A stretch of DNA of 64,000 nt from Streptomyces sp. SPB162 (lineage in GTDB: Bacteria > Actinomycetota > Actinomycetes > Streptomycetales > Streptomycetaceae): assembly GCF_029504575.1 (NCBI RefSeq), contig NZ_JAQFII010000001.1:4471001-4535000 (forward strand), written 5' to 3'. A program made the translations under genes and the position numbers. A model generated the notes under the pieces. That model was given only the letters and a program-made list of their open reading frames with translations, ran no database searches and had not been told where the DNA came from. How positions within the stretch are numbered: position 1 is the first letter of the stretch; each line of letters begins with the position of its first letter. Of the stretch, positions 7,928 through 16,958 are shown piece by piece.

Positions 7928-8863
7928 GTGCACGCACGTAACGGGGGCCGTAGGGCCATCCGCGCGCTGTTCACCGGGCTGCTGGCGTCCGCCGGGCTGA
8001 TCGGTGCCCTCATTACCCCTGCCCAGGCCGCGACGGCCCCGGTGGCAGCGACCTCGTACCGGTTCACCAGTGCGGCGGGCGACTACATAGGCCAGGGCAG
8101 GACCGCCTCGTACTCCACCCCCGCGGCGAGTATCACCGTCGTCGGGACGGGCGCCGATCTGACCGTGCGCGTCCTCGGCGGCGGGGACAACTGGGGCGTC
8201 GAACTCGCCGCGCCCCGGGGCGATGTTCTGCGGCCCGGTACCTACCGGGGCGCGGAGCGCGCGCCGTTCCGGACTGGACGGTCACCCGGACTGAACGTCG
8301 ACGGCGACGGACGCGGCTGCAACGAGGTGTACGGCCAGTTCACCGTCCATCAGATCGCGACCGACGCCTCGGGCGCGGTGACGCTCCTGGACGCGAGCTT
8401 CACGCAGAACTGCGAGCAGGCGGCCGCGCCCGCGCTCACGGGCACTGTGAAATACCACGCCTTCCCGCTGTCGTACTCCTACTCCAGCGACGAGGGGGAC
8501 TGGGTCGGCGGTGGCAAGAGCGTCTCCTATTACGGATCCACCAGTACCTTCACGCTCAGCGGGACCACCAGCCGGCTGCAGTACGGGGTGTCGGGCAAGC
8601 GTGACGACTGGACCGCCCTGCTCGACGCACCCAGCGGGCAGCAGTTCACGGCGGGGACCACGTACCAGGCGACGGGCGTGAACGGCGACGCGTCCATGAT
8701 GGTCTTCGGCGATGGACGCGCCTGCACGGCGACCGGCACGTTCACCATCAACAAGCTCGTGACCGACGCCGCGGGCAACGTCATCGCCCTCGCGGCGACG
8801 TTCGTCCAGCACTGCGACGGCGGCACGCCCGCCCTGCGCGGCACGATCCACTACTACGCCTGA
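7928..8863 (+). CDS. Secreted protein with two tandem repeats, function unknown
   Basis: A 311-residue protein with a Sec signal peptide (GGRRAIRALFTGLLASAGL, cleavage likely after AQA near residue 35) and two copies of an approximately 125-residue unit. Each unit starts with Tyr-rich strands (YRFTSAAGDYIGQG / YSYSSDEGDWVGGG), has a DGRxC motif, a strand-turn-strand ending in F-(T/V)-Q-x-C, and closes with PAL-(T/R)-GT-(V/I)-x-Y-(H/Y). The two cysteines per unit, about 30 residues apart, probably form a disulfide. No catalytic motif is seen; I do not recognise the family. GTG 7928 has GGAG seven bases upstream. A GTGAGG/CCTCAC inverted repeat sits just before the ribosome binding site (7890-7909). 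Confidence 0.75.
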   Translation: MHARNGGRRAIRALFTGLLASAGLIGALITPAQAATAPVAATSYRFTSAAGDYIGQGRTASYSTPAASITVVGTGADLTVRVLGGGDNWGVELAAPRGDVLRPGTYRGAERAPFRTGRSPGLNVDGDGRGCNEVYGQFTVHQIATDASGAVTLLDASFTQNCEQAAAPALTGTVKYHAFPLSYSYSSDEGDWVGGGKSVSYYGSTSTFTLSGTTSRLQYGVSGKRDDWTALLDAPSGQQFTAGTTYQATGVNGDASMMVFGDGRACTATGTFTINKLVTDAAGNVIALAATFVQHCDGGTPALRGTIHYYA

Positions 8864-8874
8864 CCGGTTTCGAA

Positions 8875-8914
8875 CGAGGGGCCCCGCCGGGCGACCGCCC
8901 GGCGGGGCCCCTCG
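8875..8914. terminator. Bidirectional terminator between secreted protein gene and argS
   Basis: A perfect 19-base inverted repeat (arms 8875-8893 and 8896-8914, two-base centre) in the 60-base gap between two convergent genes. It is extremely GC-rich and has no U-tract; it serves both strands. Confidence 0.85.
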
Positions 8915-8923
8915 TACGTCACC

Positions 8924-10684
8924 TCAGAGCTGGTCGGGCGTGTGGATGCCCAGCAGCGTCATTCCCTGGCGCAGCGTGCGGCCGGTCAGGGTGCAGAGGA
9001 AGAGCCGGTTCTCGCGGACGTCATCGGGGGTTTCGGGCTTGAGGACCGGGCACAGCTCGTAGAACGTCGCGAACGCGGAGGCCACCGAGTAGAGGTACGA
9101 GGCCAGTTTGTGCGGCTCGTACGTCTCCGCGACGCCCGCGAGGGCGTCACCGAACTCGTCCAGCAGCAGGCCCAGCGCGCGCTCCGCCGGGGCCAGCGGC
9201 AGCTCCGGGCGGGCGACGGCCTGAGCCTTGCCGGCCTTGCGGAGGATGGACTGGGTCCTGGCGTAGGCGTACTGGGTGTACACGCTCGTGTCGCCGGTCA
9301 GCGACACCATCCGGTCCAGGTCGAAGACGTAGTCGCGGCCGAGGGACGTGGAGAGGTCCGCGTACTTGACCGCGCCGATGCCGACCTCGGCGCCGCGTTC
9401 CGCGACCTCCGCGTCGGAGAGTTCCTCGTTCTTCTCCTTGACGACGACCGTGGCCCGCTCGACCGCCTCGTCGAGCAGGTCGACCAGCCGGACCGTCTCG
9501 CCCTCACGGGTCTTGAACGGCTTGCCGTCCTTGCCGAGCACCGTGCCGAACGGCAGGTGCTTGACGGTGACCTCGTCGGTGAGCCAGCCGGCCCGCCGGG
9601 CCGTCTCGAAGACCATGCGGAAGTGCAGCGCCTGCCGGGCGTCCACCACGTAGAGGAGGGTGTCGGCCTTCAGGTTTCCGGTCCGGTCGCGGATCGCCGA
9701 CAGGTCGGTGGCCGCGTAGCCGAAGCCGCCGTCCGCCTTCTGGACGATGAGCGGGACCGGTTCGCCGTCCTTGCCCTTGATCTCGTCGAAGAAGACGCAG
9801 AGCGCGCCGTTGGAGCGCACCGCCACGCCGGTGTCCTCGAGGATCTTGCAGGTCTCGACGAGCATGTCGTTGTACGCGGACTCGCCGACGATGTCCGCGT
9901 CCTGGATCGCGATGTCGAGCTTGTTGTAGACCGAGTAGAAGTAGATCTTCGACTCGTCCACGAACCGCTGCCAGAGCGCGAGGGTCCGGGGTTCTCCGGC
10001 CTGCAGGTCCACCACGCGCTTGCGGGACCGGTCCTTGAAGGCCTCGTCGGCGTCGAAGAGCGTCCGTGCCGCCTTGTACGTCCGGTTGAGGCGGGACATC
10101 GACGCCTCGCCGTCGGTGTCGGCGTCCGCGTGGTCCAGCTCGTGCGGGTGCTCGATCAGGTACTGGATGAGCATGCCGAACTGGGTGCCCCAGTCGCCGA
10201 TGTGGTGCCTGCGGATCACCGTCTCGCCCTCGAACTCGAGGATCTTGGCGATCGCGTCACCGATCACGGACGACCGCAGGTGGCCGACGTGCATCTCCTT
10301 GGCCACGTTCGGCTGGGCGTAGTCGATCACCGTGGTGCCGGGGTTCGGGGTCGTCGGCACGCCGAGCCGGTCGTCGGCGGCGCGGGCGGCCAGCGTGGAG
10401 GTGATCGCCGAGTCCGAGATGGTGATGTTGAGGAAGCCCGGTCCCGAAACCTCGATCCCGGAGATCAGGTCGTCGGTGGGCAGGCCCGCGACGACCTGGG
10501 CCGCGAGCTCCCGCGGGTTCGCCTTGTTCTTCTTCGCCAGGCCCAGCACGCCGTTGGCCTGGAAATCGGCCCGGTCGCTTCGGCGCAGCAGCGGGTCGGC
10601 ACCGGCGGCCGACGGCACGGCGGCCGCCAGGGCGGCCGAGACACGCTGCTGGACAGAGGCGGAAAGGGAAGCGACCGAGGCCAT
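8924..10684 (-). CDS. argS: Arginyl-tRNA synthetase
   Basis: Charges tRNA(Arg); class I synthetase of 586 residues, normal length. The HIGH-box is in [17 protein letters not shown], the N-terminal additional domain occupies residues 1-100, [18 protein letters not shown] is the loop that replaces KMSKS in most ArgRS, and [16 protein letters not shown] followed by the all-alpha anticodon-binding domain ends the protein. Start ATG 10684-10682 gives [15 protein letters not shown]; the frame is open much further upstream but that part lies over lysS and has no ArgRS similarity. It is divergent from lysS with a gap of about 110 bases. Confidence 0.97.
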   Translation of the reverse strand: MASVASLSASVQQRVSAALAAAVPSAAGADPLLRRSDRADFQANGVLGLAKKNKANPRELAAQVVAGLPTDDLISGIEVSGPGFLNITISDSAITSTLAARAADDRLGVPTTPNPGTTVIDYAQPNVAKEMHVGHLRSSVIGDAIAKILEFEGETVIRRHHIGDWGTQFGMLIQYLIEHPHELDHADADTDGEASMSRLNRTYKAARTLFDADEAFKDRSRKRVVDLQAGEPRTLALWQRFVDESKIYFYSVYNKLDIAIQDADIVGESAYNDMLVETCKILEDTGVAVRSNGALCVFFDEIKGKDGEPVPLIVQKADGGFGYAATDLSAIRDRTGNLKADTLLYVVDARQALHFRMVFETARRAGWLTDEVTVKHLPFGTVLGKDGKPFKTREGETVRLVDLLDEAVERATVVVKEKNEELSDAEVAERGAEVGIGAVKYADLSTSLGRDYVFDLDRMVSLTGDTSVYTQYAYARTQSILRKAGKAQAVARPELPLAPAERALGLLLDEFGDALAGVAETYEPHKLASYLYSVASAFATFYELCPVLKPETPDDVRENRLFLCTLTGRTLRQGMTLLGIHTPDQL

Positions 10685-10795
10685 GGGATGGGTGCCGTTC
10701 CGGTTGGGGGATTGGGAAACCCCTCGAGTATCCCACGGGAGCGCATCCCCTTTTCGGTCTGTGAGAATGGGTGCGACATGCTGTCGAGGAAGGAA

Positions 10796-12520
10796 GTGCC
10801 GATCGTGGCTCAGAGCCCCGAGACCGACTGGGTCTCCCGTTTCGCGGACGAGGTCATTGCCGAGGCGGACCGTCGCGCCCCCGGCAAACCGATCGTCTGC
10901 GCATCGGGTCTCAGCCCGTCCGGCCCGATCCACCTCGGCAACCTGCGCGAGGTCATGACGCCGCACCTGGTGGCCGACGAGATCCGCAGGCGGGGTCGCG
11001 AATGCGTCCACATCATCTCGTGGGACGACTACGACCGCTTCCGCAAGGTGCCCAACGGCGTCGACCCTTCGTGGTCGGAACACATCGGCAAGCCGCTGAC
11101 CTCGGTCCCGGCGCCGGCGGGCAGCGAGTACGGCAGCTGGGCCGAGCACTTCAAGGCGCCGATGATCGCCGCGCTCGCCGAGCTGGGCATCGAGTTCCAC
11201 GGCATCAGCCAGACCGAGCAGTACACGGCCGGCGCCTATCGTGAGCAGGTTCTGTTCGCCATGCGCGAGCGCGCGGCGATCGACGCGATCCTCGACCGCT
11301 ACCGGACGAAGGACAAGCCCGCCGCGGGCAAGAAGCAGCAGCAGAAGCCGCTCGACGAGGCCGAGGTCGAGGCCGCCGCCGGCTCGGGTGCGGCCGACGA
11401 GGACGACGGCGCCGGTGGCGCGGGCTACTACCCGTACAAGCCGTACTGCTCGGTCTGCGACAAGGACCTCACCACGGTCACGTCCTACGACGACGAGACC
11501 ACGGAGCTTTCGTACACCTGCGTCTGCGGTCACTCCGAGACGGTGAAGCTCTCCGAGCACAACCGCGGCAAGCTGGTCTGGAAGGTCGACTGGCCGATGC
11601 GCTGGGCCTACGAGGGCGTGATCTTCGAGCCCTCGGGCGTCGACCACTCGTCGCCGGGCTCCTCGTTCGTCGTGGGCGGCCAGATCGTCCGCGAGGTCTT
11701 CGGCGGCGAGCAGCCCATCGGCCCGATGTACGCCTTCGTCGGCATCAGTGGCATGGCCAAGATGAGCAGCTCGGCCGGCGGCGTTCCCACGCCGTCCGAC
11801 GCGCTGGAGATCATGGAGGCGCCGCTGGTGCGCTGGCTCTACGCCCGCCGCCGTCCCAACCAGTCCTTCAAGGTCGCCTTCGACCAGGAGATCCAGCGCA
11901 CCTACGACGAGTGGGACGCGCTGGAGCGCAAGATCGCCGACGGCACGGTGCAGGCCGCCGACGCCGCCGCGTACAGCCGGGCCACCCGCACGGCCGCGGG
12001 TGAGCTGCCGCGGACGCCGCACCCGCTGCCGTACCGGACGCTCGCCTCCGTCGTGGACATCACCACCGGCCACGACGAGCAGACGCTGCGGATCCTGCGC
12101 GACCTGGACCCGGCCAACCCCGTCACGTCGCTGGACGAGACCCGGCCGCGGCTCGACCGCGCCCAGGCGTGGATCACCACCCACGTCCCCGCGGACCAGC
12201 GCACCCGGGTCCGCACCGAGCCGGATCGTGAGACTCTCGGCAGCCTTCCGGCCGCCGACCGGGCGGCGCTCGACCTGTTGCTCGCCGGGCTGGACGACCA
12301 CTGGTCGCTGGACGGCCTGACGACCCTCGTCTACGCCGTGCCCAAGCTCCAGGCCGGCCTGGACGCCGACGCGAAGCCGACGCCCGAACTCAAGATCGCC
12401 CAGCGGTCGTTCTTCGCGCTGCTCTACCAGCTGCTCGTCGGCCGCGACACCGGCCCCCGGCTGCCCACCCTGCTGCTCGCGGTGGGCGCGGAGCGTGTTC
12501 GTACGCTGCTGGGTGCCTGA
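10796..12520 (+). CDS. lysS: Lysyl-tRNA synthetase, class I
   Basis: A class I LysRS (archaeal/actinobacterial type) of 574 residues, unrelated to the class II enzyme of most bacteria. The HIGH box is [12 protein letters not shown]; a zinc-ribbon-like CSVCDKDL...CVCG element follows a charged, disordered insertion ([12 protein letters not shown] through GAADEDDG). The KMSKS-equivalent loop is KMSSSAGG, where homologues I recall have KMSSSKGG; the first lysine is kept. GTG 10796 is preferred, with GAGGA five bases upstream and a product starting MPIVAQS; ATG 10778 and GTG 10805 are alternatives. Whether a second, class II LysRS exists elsewhere cannot be seen. Confidence 0.96.
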   Translation: MPIVAQSPETDWVSRFADEVIAEADRRAPGKPIVCASGLSPSGPIHLGNLREVMTPHLVADEIRRRGRECVHIISWDDYDRFRKVPNGVDPSWSEHIGKPLTSVPAPAGSEYGSWAEHFKAPMIAALAELGIEFHGISQTEQYTAGAYREQVLFAMRERAAIDAILDRYRTKDKPAAGKKQQQKPLDEAEVEAAAGSGAADEDDGAGGAGYYPYKPYCSVCDKDLTTVTSYDDETTELSYTCVCGHSETVKLSEHNRGKLVWKVDWPMRWAYEGVIFEPSGVDHSSPGSSFVVGGQIVREVFGGEQPIGPMYAFVGISGMAKMSSSAGGVPTPSDALEIMEAPLVRWLYARRRPNQSFKVAFDQEIQRTYDEWDALERKIADGTVQAADAAAYSRATRTAAGELPRTPHPLPYRTLASVVDITTGHDEQTLRILRDLDPANPVTSLDETRPRLDRAQAWITTHVPADQRTRVRTEPDRETLGSLPAADRAALDLLLAGLDDHWSLDGLTTLVYAVPKLQAGLDADAKPTPELKIAQRSFFALLYQLLVGRDTGPRLPTLLLAVGAERVRTLLGA

Positions 12521-12529
12521 CCGAATACG

Positions 12530-12572
12530 GACGATCCCCTGGTCGCCTCTTCCGGCGGCCGGGGGATTCGTC
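12530..12572. terminator. Bidirectional terminator between lysS and DUF2637 gene
   Basis: Arms GACGATCCCC...TCGCC and GGCGGCC...ATTCGTC pair over about 18 bases with one bulge and two G-U pairs around the loop TCTTCC, between convergent genes. Confidence 0.75.
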
Positions 12573-12574
12573 GG

Positions 12575-13846
12575 TTACGGGACCTGCTCCGAGTCCCACT
12601 CGGTCCGGTACTGCGACTCGAAGTCCGTCAGGTAGCGGCGCAGTGTCCCCTCGCTGAGCGGGCCCCCCGTGCGGCCCGTCACACCGTAGTTCTCCAGCAG
12701 ATAGCGGCCGAACTGGCGGGGGTTGGGAAACTCCTTGAAGTCGACGACGTAGCGGCGGAACGCCCCGTAGTACTGCTCTTCGCGCGGCACGTCGGGCTCG
12801 ATGTGCGGCGGGCGGTGCAGGGCGGGTTCCGGCTCGATGTCGGGCTCGGGTTCCGGCTCCGCGTCCGGTTCCGGGGCGTAGGCGCTGACCTGTACGGAGC
12901 CGTAGCCGTTGGCGAGGGTGCGGACGCGGCCGGGGGAGACGGGGACCGTGGTGCGGCTGTCGGACAGCGGTGCAGGCTCGGGGACGGGCTCCGGTGCGGG
13001 CGCCGGTATGCGGGCGGGTTCCGGCCGGGCGGCGGGCTCCTGCCGCAGGGGCGCCTCTGGTTCCGGTGCCTGTTCGGGCCGCGGCTCCTGCTCGGCCGGG
13101 TGCAGCGGCTCCAGGGCCAGCGCGGGCACGGGTGCGGGCGCCGGGGCCGGTTCCTGAACGGTGATGCCGGCGGCGGCGAGGCCGAGGGGGGCGGTTTCGG
13201 CCAGGGGGATGCCGTAGCGGGCCAGGCGTAGCGGCATGAGGGCTTCGACGGGGGCTTTGCGGCGCCAGGCGCGTCCGTAGCGGGCCTGGAGGCGGGCCTG
13301 GTAGACGAGGCGGTCCTGTTCGAGGCGGATGACCTGGTCGTAGGAGCGCAGTTCCCACAGTTTCATGCGGCGCCACAGCTTGAAGGTGGGGAAGGGGGCG
13401 AGCAGCCAGCGGGTGAGGCGGACCGATTCCATGTGCTTGTCGGCGGTGAGGTCCGCGACGCGGCCCACGGCGTGGCGGGCGGCCTCGACGCAGACGACGA
13501 ACAGCACGGGGATGATGCCGTGCATGCCGACGCCGATCGGGTCGGGCCAGGCGGCCGCTCCGTTGAAGGCGATGGTGGCGGCGGTCAGCAGCCAGGCGGT
13601 CTGGCGCAGCAGCGGGAACGGGATCCGCATCCACGTCAGCAGCAGGTCCAGCGCCAGCAGCACCACGATGCCGGCGTCCACGCCGATCGGAAAGACGTTC
13701 GCGAACCAGCCGAAGCCCTTGTTCTGCGCGAGCTCGCGCACCGCGGCGTACGATCCCGCGAACCCGATCGCGGCGATCACCACCGCACCGGCGACCACCA
13801 CACCGACAAGGATCCGATGCGTCCGGGTCATGCGTATCGCGGGCAC
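12575..13846 (-). CDS. DUF2637 domain-containing membrane protein
   Basis: A 423-residue protein. Residues 1-150 hold about four transmembrane helices (ILVGVVVAGAVVIAAIGFAG, DAGIVVLLALDLLLTWM, TAWLLTAATIAFNGAAAW, GIIPVLFVVCVEAARHAV), matching DUF2637, a family of actinobacterial membrane proteins that includes SpdB-like plasmid spread proteins. Residues about 225-345 are a Pro/Glu/Ala-rich linker built of PEP, PAP and EPE steps. The last 75 residues (FRRYVVDFKEFPNPRQFGRYL...LSEGTLRRYLTDFE) look like a helical DNA-binding module. GTG 13846 has GGAGGGG six bases upstream; ATG 13831 is possible. Role unknown; a cytoplasmic DNA- or partner-binding tail on a membrane anchor is inference. Confidence 0.8.
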   Translation of the reverse strand: MPAIRMTRTHRILVGVVVAGAVVIAAIGFAGSYAAVRELAQNKGFGWFANVFPIGVDAGIVVLLALDLLLTWMRIPFPLLRQTAWLLTAATIAFNGAAAWPDPIGVGMHGIIPVLFVVCVEAARHAVGRVADLTADKHMESVRLTRWLLAPFPTFKLWRRMKLWELRSYDQVIRLEQDRLVYQARLQARYGRAWRRKAPVEALMPLRLARYGIPLAETAPLGLAAAGITVQEPAPAPAPVPALALEPLHPAEQEPRPEQAPEPEAPLRQEPAARPEPARIPAPAPEPVPEPAPLSDSRTTVPVSPGRVRTLANGYGSVQVSAYAPEPDAEPEPEPDIEPEPALHRPPHIEPDVPREEQYYGAFRRYVVDFKEFPNPRQFGRYLLENYGVTGRTGGPLSEGTLRRYLTDFESQYRTEWDSEQVP

Positions 13847-13952
13847 CCGCGACCCCTCCCACCCTCGGCAACTGACCGGCCCAGCCTGTCATATGGCGGG
13901 CGGCCCAGGTCGCACAAAGGTGCTGATACCGGCACAGGTGCGACGGGAGTTG

Positions 13953-14645
13953 TTACGTGTTCGCCGCCGTGTTCGCCGCCGCGACCGAAGCCACGGCCTC
14001 CTTCGCCGCCGCGATCGCGTCCTTCATGAGCTGATCGGCCCCCGGGGTCTTCGCGTCCTCGAAACCCGCGCCGTTGTGGGACAGGATCACGATGACGTTG
14101 CCGGTCCGCGCGATCACCGTCTCGTCCTGGTAGTGCAGCTTGTCCTTCTCCACCGGCGCGCTGACCACGGTCGCCTCGTCACCGATGCCGTCCGCCTTCG
14201 TGGAGGTGGCGCCCTTGATCCCGCCCGCCGTGGCGACCTGCTCGGTGAAGCGGTTCTTCGCCTGCTCCTCGGCGCTGCCGACGCCCTTCGTCGAGTCGAA
14301 GCGCTGCAGGGCCACGTCCAGCCAGCGGAACTGGTAGCCGTCGAGCCCGTTCCACGAGCAACCGCCGCGCGCCGCGGCGTCCGACGACTTCGCCGCCGTG
14401 CCCGCCGCGCTCTTCGCCTTCGGGACGAGCCGCGCCACGGTGGCCTGCGTGACCGACTTGCAGGGGTCCGGCAGCTTCGTGAACTTCGCCGCGGCGGGGG
14501 TCGCCGAGGCGGACGTCTTGGCCGAGCTCGAGGGGCTGGGCGACTTCGCGGACGAGTCCGACCCCGACGAGCAGCCGGCGGCGAGCAGTACCGGCACGGC
14601 GGCACAGGCGAGAACTCGGGCGATGCGCGGTGCTGAACGGTGCAT
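13953..14645 (-). CDS. DUF3558-like lipoprotein (first of a pair)
   Basis: A 230-residue predicted lipoprotein: signal HRSAPRIARVLACAAVPVLLAAGC with lipobox LAAGC, a Ser-rich spacer, then a domain starting FTKLPDPCKSVTQATVARLVP and containing GGCSWN. Conserved Cys pairs (DPCKS ... GGCSW) and the order of motifs are as in DUF3558 proteins of actinobacteria, whose function is unknown. ATG 14645 has AAGGA close upstream; an in-frame GTG at 14660 is the alternative. The next gene upstream on the same strand is a paralogue, so this is a tandem duplication. Confidence 0.8.
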   Translation of the reverse strand: MHRSAPRIARVLACAAVPVLLAAGCSSGSDSSAKSPSPSSSAKTSASATPAAAKFTKLPDPCKSVTQATVARLVPKAKSAAGTAAKSSDAAARGGCSWNGLDGYQFRWLDVALQRFDSTKGVGSAEEQAKNRFTEQVATAGGIKGATSTKADGIGDEATVVSAPVEKDKLHYQDETVIARTGNVIVILSHNGAGFEDAKTPGADQLMKDAIAAAKEAVASVAAANTAANT

Positions 14646-14738
14646 GGATCCTTCGCTCACTTCGTTGCTCTCGACGGGACCGGCCGGGGACCGGGAAACG
14701 GACAGCCTACGGGGTGCCCGTTATCGGGCGATCCGCGC

Positions 14739-15515
14739 TCACTTGATCGTCTTGACGAGTGCGTCCGCTACGAGCTCCGCGCCCTGCTGCAGGTCAGCGC
14801 TCTGCGGGGCGGTGGCCTTGTCCGCCGACCACTGCGAGTACGAGATCGTCACGAGGACGTTTGCCGTACGGAAAACGAGAGTGATGTCACGGTGGACTCC
14901 CGAGTCGCGGGTCATCAGCTCGTCATCGATGAAGGCCGCGTTGGCGACCTCGGGGAGCAGCCGGGGTGCGAGATCGGGGGAGTTCGCGGGAGCGGTGGTC
15001 GGCAAGCCGCCAGGGGGCTGGCCCGTGGGGCCGCTCGGGCTGCCGGGCGGCGGCGCGGGCGTCGTCGTCACGGGGGCGACAGGGGTCGTCGGGATGCCGG
15101 CCTTCACCATCTTGGCCTCGTAGTCCGACTGGGCCTGTGCCTCGTCGCTCACCCCGGGGTCGTAGGAGACGACCCGCTCGAAGTCGATCTGCAGGTAGCG
15201 ATTGCCCTGCGGTGTCTCGCCGGTCCAGGTGCAGCCGACGCGCCGGTTGGTGTCGTAGGTGAGCTCGGCCGCGCCCGCGTAGTTCGGCGCGTTCGGCACC
15301 AGCGTCTTGAGCGAGTCCGGGTCGAGCGAGCCGCACGGCTCCGGCAGTTTGCGGTACTTGCCGGGCGGCGCCGGGACGATCTTCTGCTCGCCGACCGCGG
15401 ACTTGTTGTCCACCGCCGCCGGGTCCTTGGCACCGGACGCGGTGCAGGCGCTCAGCCCCGAGACGGCCAAAACGGCCGCGCAGACGATGCCCAGCAGTCC
15501 TCGCGATGGCTGCAC
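14739..15515 (-). CDS. DUF3558-like lipoprotein (second of a pair)
   Basis: A 258-residue lipoprotein with signal RGLLGIVCAAVLAVSGLSAC (lipobox LSAC), then KYRKLPEPCGSLDPDSLKTLVP and VGCTWTGE, paralogous to the preceding entry (KLPxPC, LVP, GCxW). It carries an extra Pro/Thr/Gly-rich loop (TTTPAPPPGSPSGPTGQPPG) absent from its neighbour. GTG 15515 is chosen because GAAGGAG stands eight bases upstream and directly precedes the signal peptide; the frame is open for 44 more codons upstream. It is divergent from rtcB. Confidence 0.82.
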   Translation of the reverse strand: MQPSRGLLGIVCAAVLAVSGLSACTASGAKDPAAVDNKSAVGEQKIVPAPPGKYRKLPEPCGSLDPDSLKTLVPNAPNYAGAAELTYDTNRRVGCTWTGETPQGNRYLQIDFERVVSYDPGVSDEAQAQSDYEAKMVKAGIPTTPVAPVTTTPAPPPGSPSGPTGQPPGGLPTTAPANSPDLAPRLLPEVANAAFIDDELMTRDSGVHRDITLVFRTANVLVTISYSQWSADKATAPQSADLQQGAELVADALVKTIK

Positions 15516-15709
15516 TGGCCAGGCTCCTTCCGCGGGGGGCGCCCCGAAATCCCTTGGCGCGCGCGTGCGTGCCGTGGACACAATGTCTACCGCACCTGCT
15601 GACGCGGCTGCGTGGCCACCTAGAGGTATCGGGCGTTTCGTCCACATTATTGATGTCGTCCCGGCGCGATTCGTTGTGCCTAATTGTCCGTTCGAGAAGG
15701 GGGATGGAG

Positions 15710-16903
15710 ATGTCCTACGCCGAGGTGCCCGGAGTCCGGGTGCCGATCCGCATGTGGACCGACCCGGCCTCGGTCGAGGACGGCGCGATGCAGCAGCTGC
15801 GCAACGTCTCGTCGCTGCCGTGGATCAAGGGCCTCGCCGTGATGCCGGACGTCCACTACGGCAAGGGCGCGACGGTCGGCTCCGTCATCGCCATGCACGG
15901 CGCGGTCTGCCCGGCGGCGGTCGGCGTCGACATCGGCTGCGGCATGAGCGCGGTGAAGACCTCCCTGACCGCCAACGACCTGCCGGGCGATCTGTCGCGG
16001 CTCCGGTCGAAGATCGAGCAGGCGATCCCGGTCGGGCGTGGCATGCACAAGGAGATGGTCGACGTACGGGGCATGCAGGGAGTCTCGGCGACCGGGTGGG
16101 ACGAGTTTTGGACGGGGTTCGACGATCTCGCAGAAGCGGTCAGATTTCGTCGTGAACGTGCCATGAAGCAGATAGGAACGCTCGGATCCGGAAATCACTA
16201 CATCGAAGTCCTGCTCGATGGTGAGGGTGGTGTGTGGCTCACCCTCCACTCGGGATCCCGGAACATCGGCAACGAAATCGCCGATCACCACATCGGCGAG
16301 GCCCAGAAGCTTCCGCACAACCAGGGTCTGATCGATCGGGACCTCGCCGTCTTCATCTCGGACACCCCGCAGATGGCGGCCTACCGGCGCGATCTCTTCT
16401 GGGCCCAGGAGTACGCCAAGCGGAACCGCGCGATCATGATGACGCTGCTCAGGGGCGTGGTCCGCAGGGAGTTCAGCAAGGCCAGGGTGACCTTCGAAGC
16501 GGAGATCTCCTGTCACCACAACTATGTCGCCGAGGAGCGGTACGACGGCATGGACCTGCTCGTGACGCGCAAGGGCGCGATCCGCGCGGGCGGCGGTGAG
16601 TACGGGATCATCCCCGGTTCCATGGGCACGTCCTCATACATCGTGAAGGGCCTCGGCAACGCCGACGCGTTCAACTCAGCCTCACACGGCGCCGGCCGCA
16701 GGATGAGCCGGTCCGCGGCGAAGAAGCGCTTCACGACCCGTGACCTGGAGGATCAGACGCGGGGTGTGGAGTGCCGCAAGGACTCCGGCGTCGTGGACGA
16801 GATCCCGGGCGCCTACAAGCCGATCGAGAAGGTCATCGAGCAGCAGCGGGACCTGGTCCAGGTCGTGGCGAAGCTGAAGCAGGTCGTCTGCGTCAAGGGC
16901 TGA
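15710..16903 (+). CDS. rtcB: RNA-splicing ligase RtcB
   Basis: A GTP- and Mn2+-dependent ligase joining 2',3'-cyclic phosphate or 3'-phosphate to 5'-OH RNA ends. In 397 residues: metal ligand Cys in VGVDIGCGMSAV, GSGNHYIEV, HSGSRNIGN, SCHHNYVAEE, and the guanylylated His in SHGAGRRMSR, with the Lys/Arg-rich GVECRKDSGVVDEIPGAYK end. All key residues are present. ATG 15710 gives MSYAEVPGVRVPIRM; an ATG two codons upstream is possible. No archease or rtcR lies nearby, so its physiological substrate (RNA repair or tRNA healing) is open. Confidence 0.95.
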   Translation: MSYAEVPGVRVPIRMWTDPASVEDGAMQQLRNVSSLPWIKGLAVMPDVHYGKGATVGSVIAMHGAVCPAAVGVDIGCGMSAVKTSLTANDLPGDLSRLRSKIEQAIPVGRGMHKEMVDVRGMQGVSATGWDEFWTGFDDLAEAVRFRRERAMKQIGTLGSGNHYIEVLLDGEGGVWLTLHSGSRNIGNEIADHHIGEAQKLPHNQGLIDRDLAVFISDTPQMAAYRRDLFWAQEYAKRNRAIMMTLLRGVVRREFSKARVTFEAEISCHHNYVAEERYDGMDLLVTRKGAIRAGGGEYGIIPGSMGTSSYIVKGLGNADAFNSASHGAGRRMSRSAAKKRFTTRDLEDQTRGVECRKDSGVVDEIPGAYKPIEKVIEQQRDLVQVVAKLKQVVCVKG

Positions 16904-16914
16904 ACGGTGCGGCT

Positions 16915-16946
16915 GGTGGGGGTGGGTGTGCGTACCCGCCCCCACC
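16915..16946. terminator. Bidirectional terminator between rtcB and SDR gene
   Basis: GGTGGGGGTGGGT and ACCCGCCCCCACC pair over 13 bases with one G-U pair and a 6-base loop, between convergent genes. Confidence 0.8.
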
Positions 16947-16958
16947 GGCATGTCCGGC

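Noticed and set aside
8942-10790. Upstream extension of the lysS frame across argS
   Set aside because: The extension has no LysRS similarity and a good start with ribosome binding site exists at 10796.
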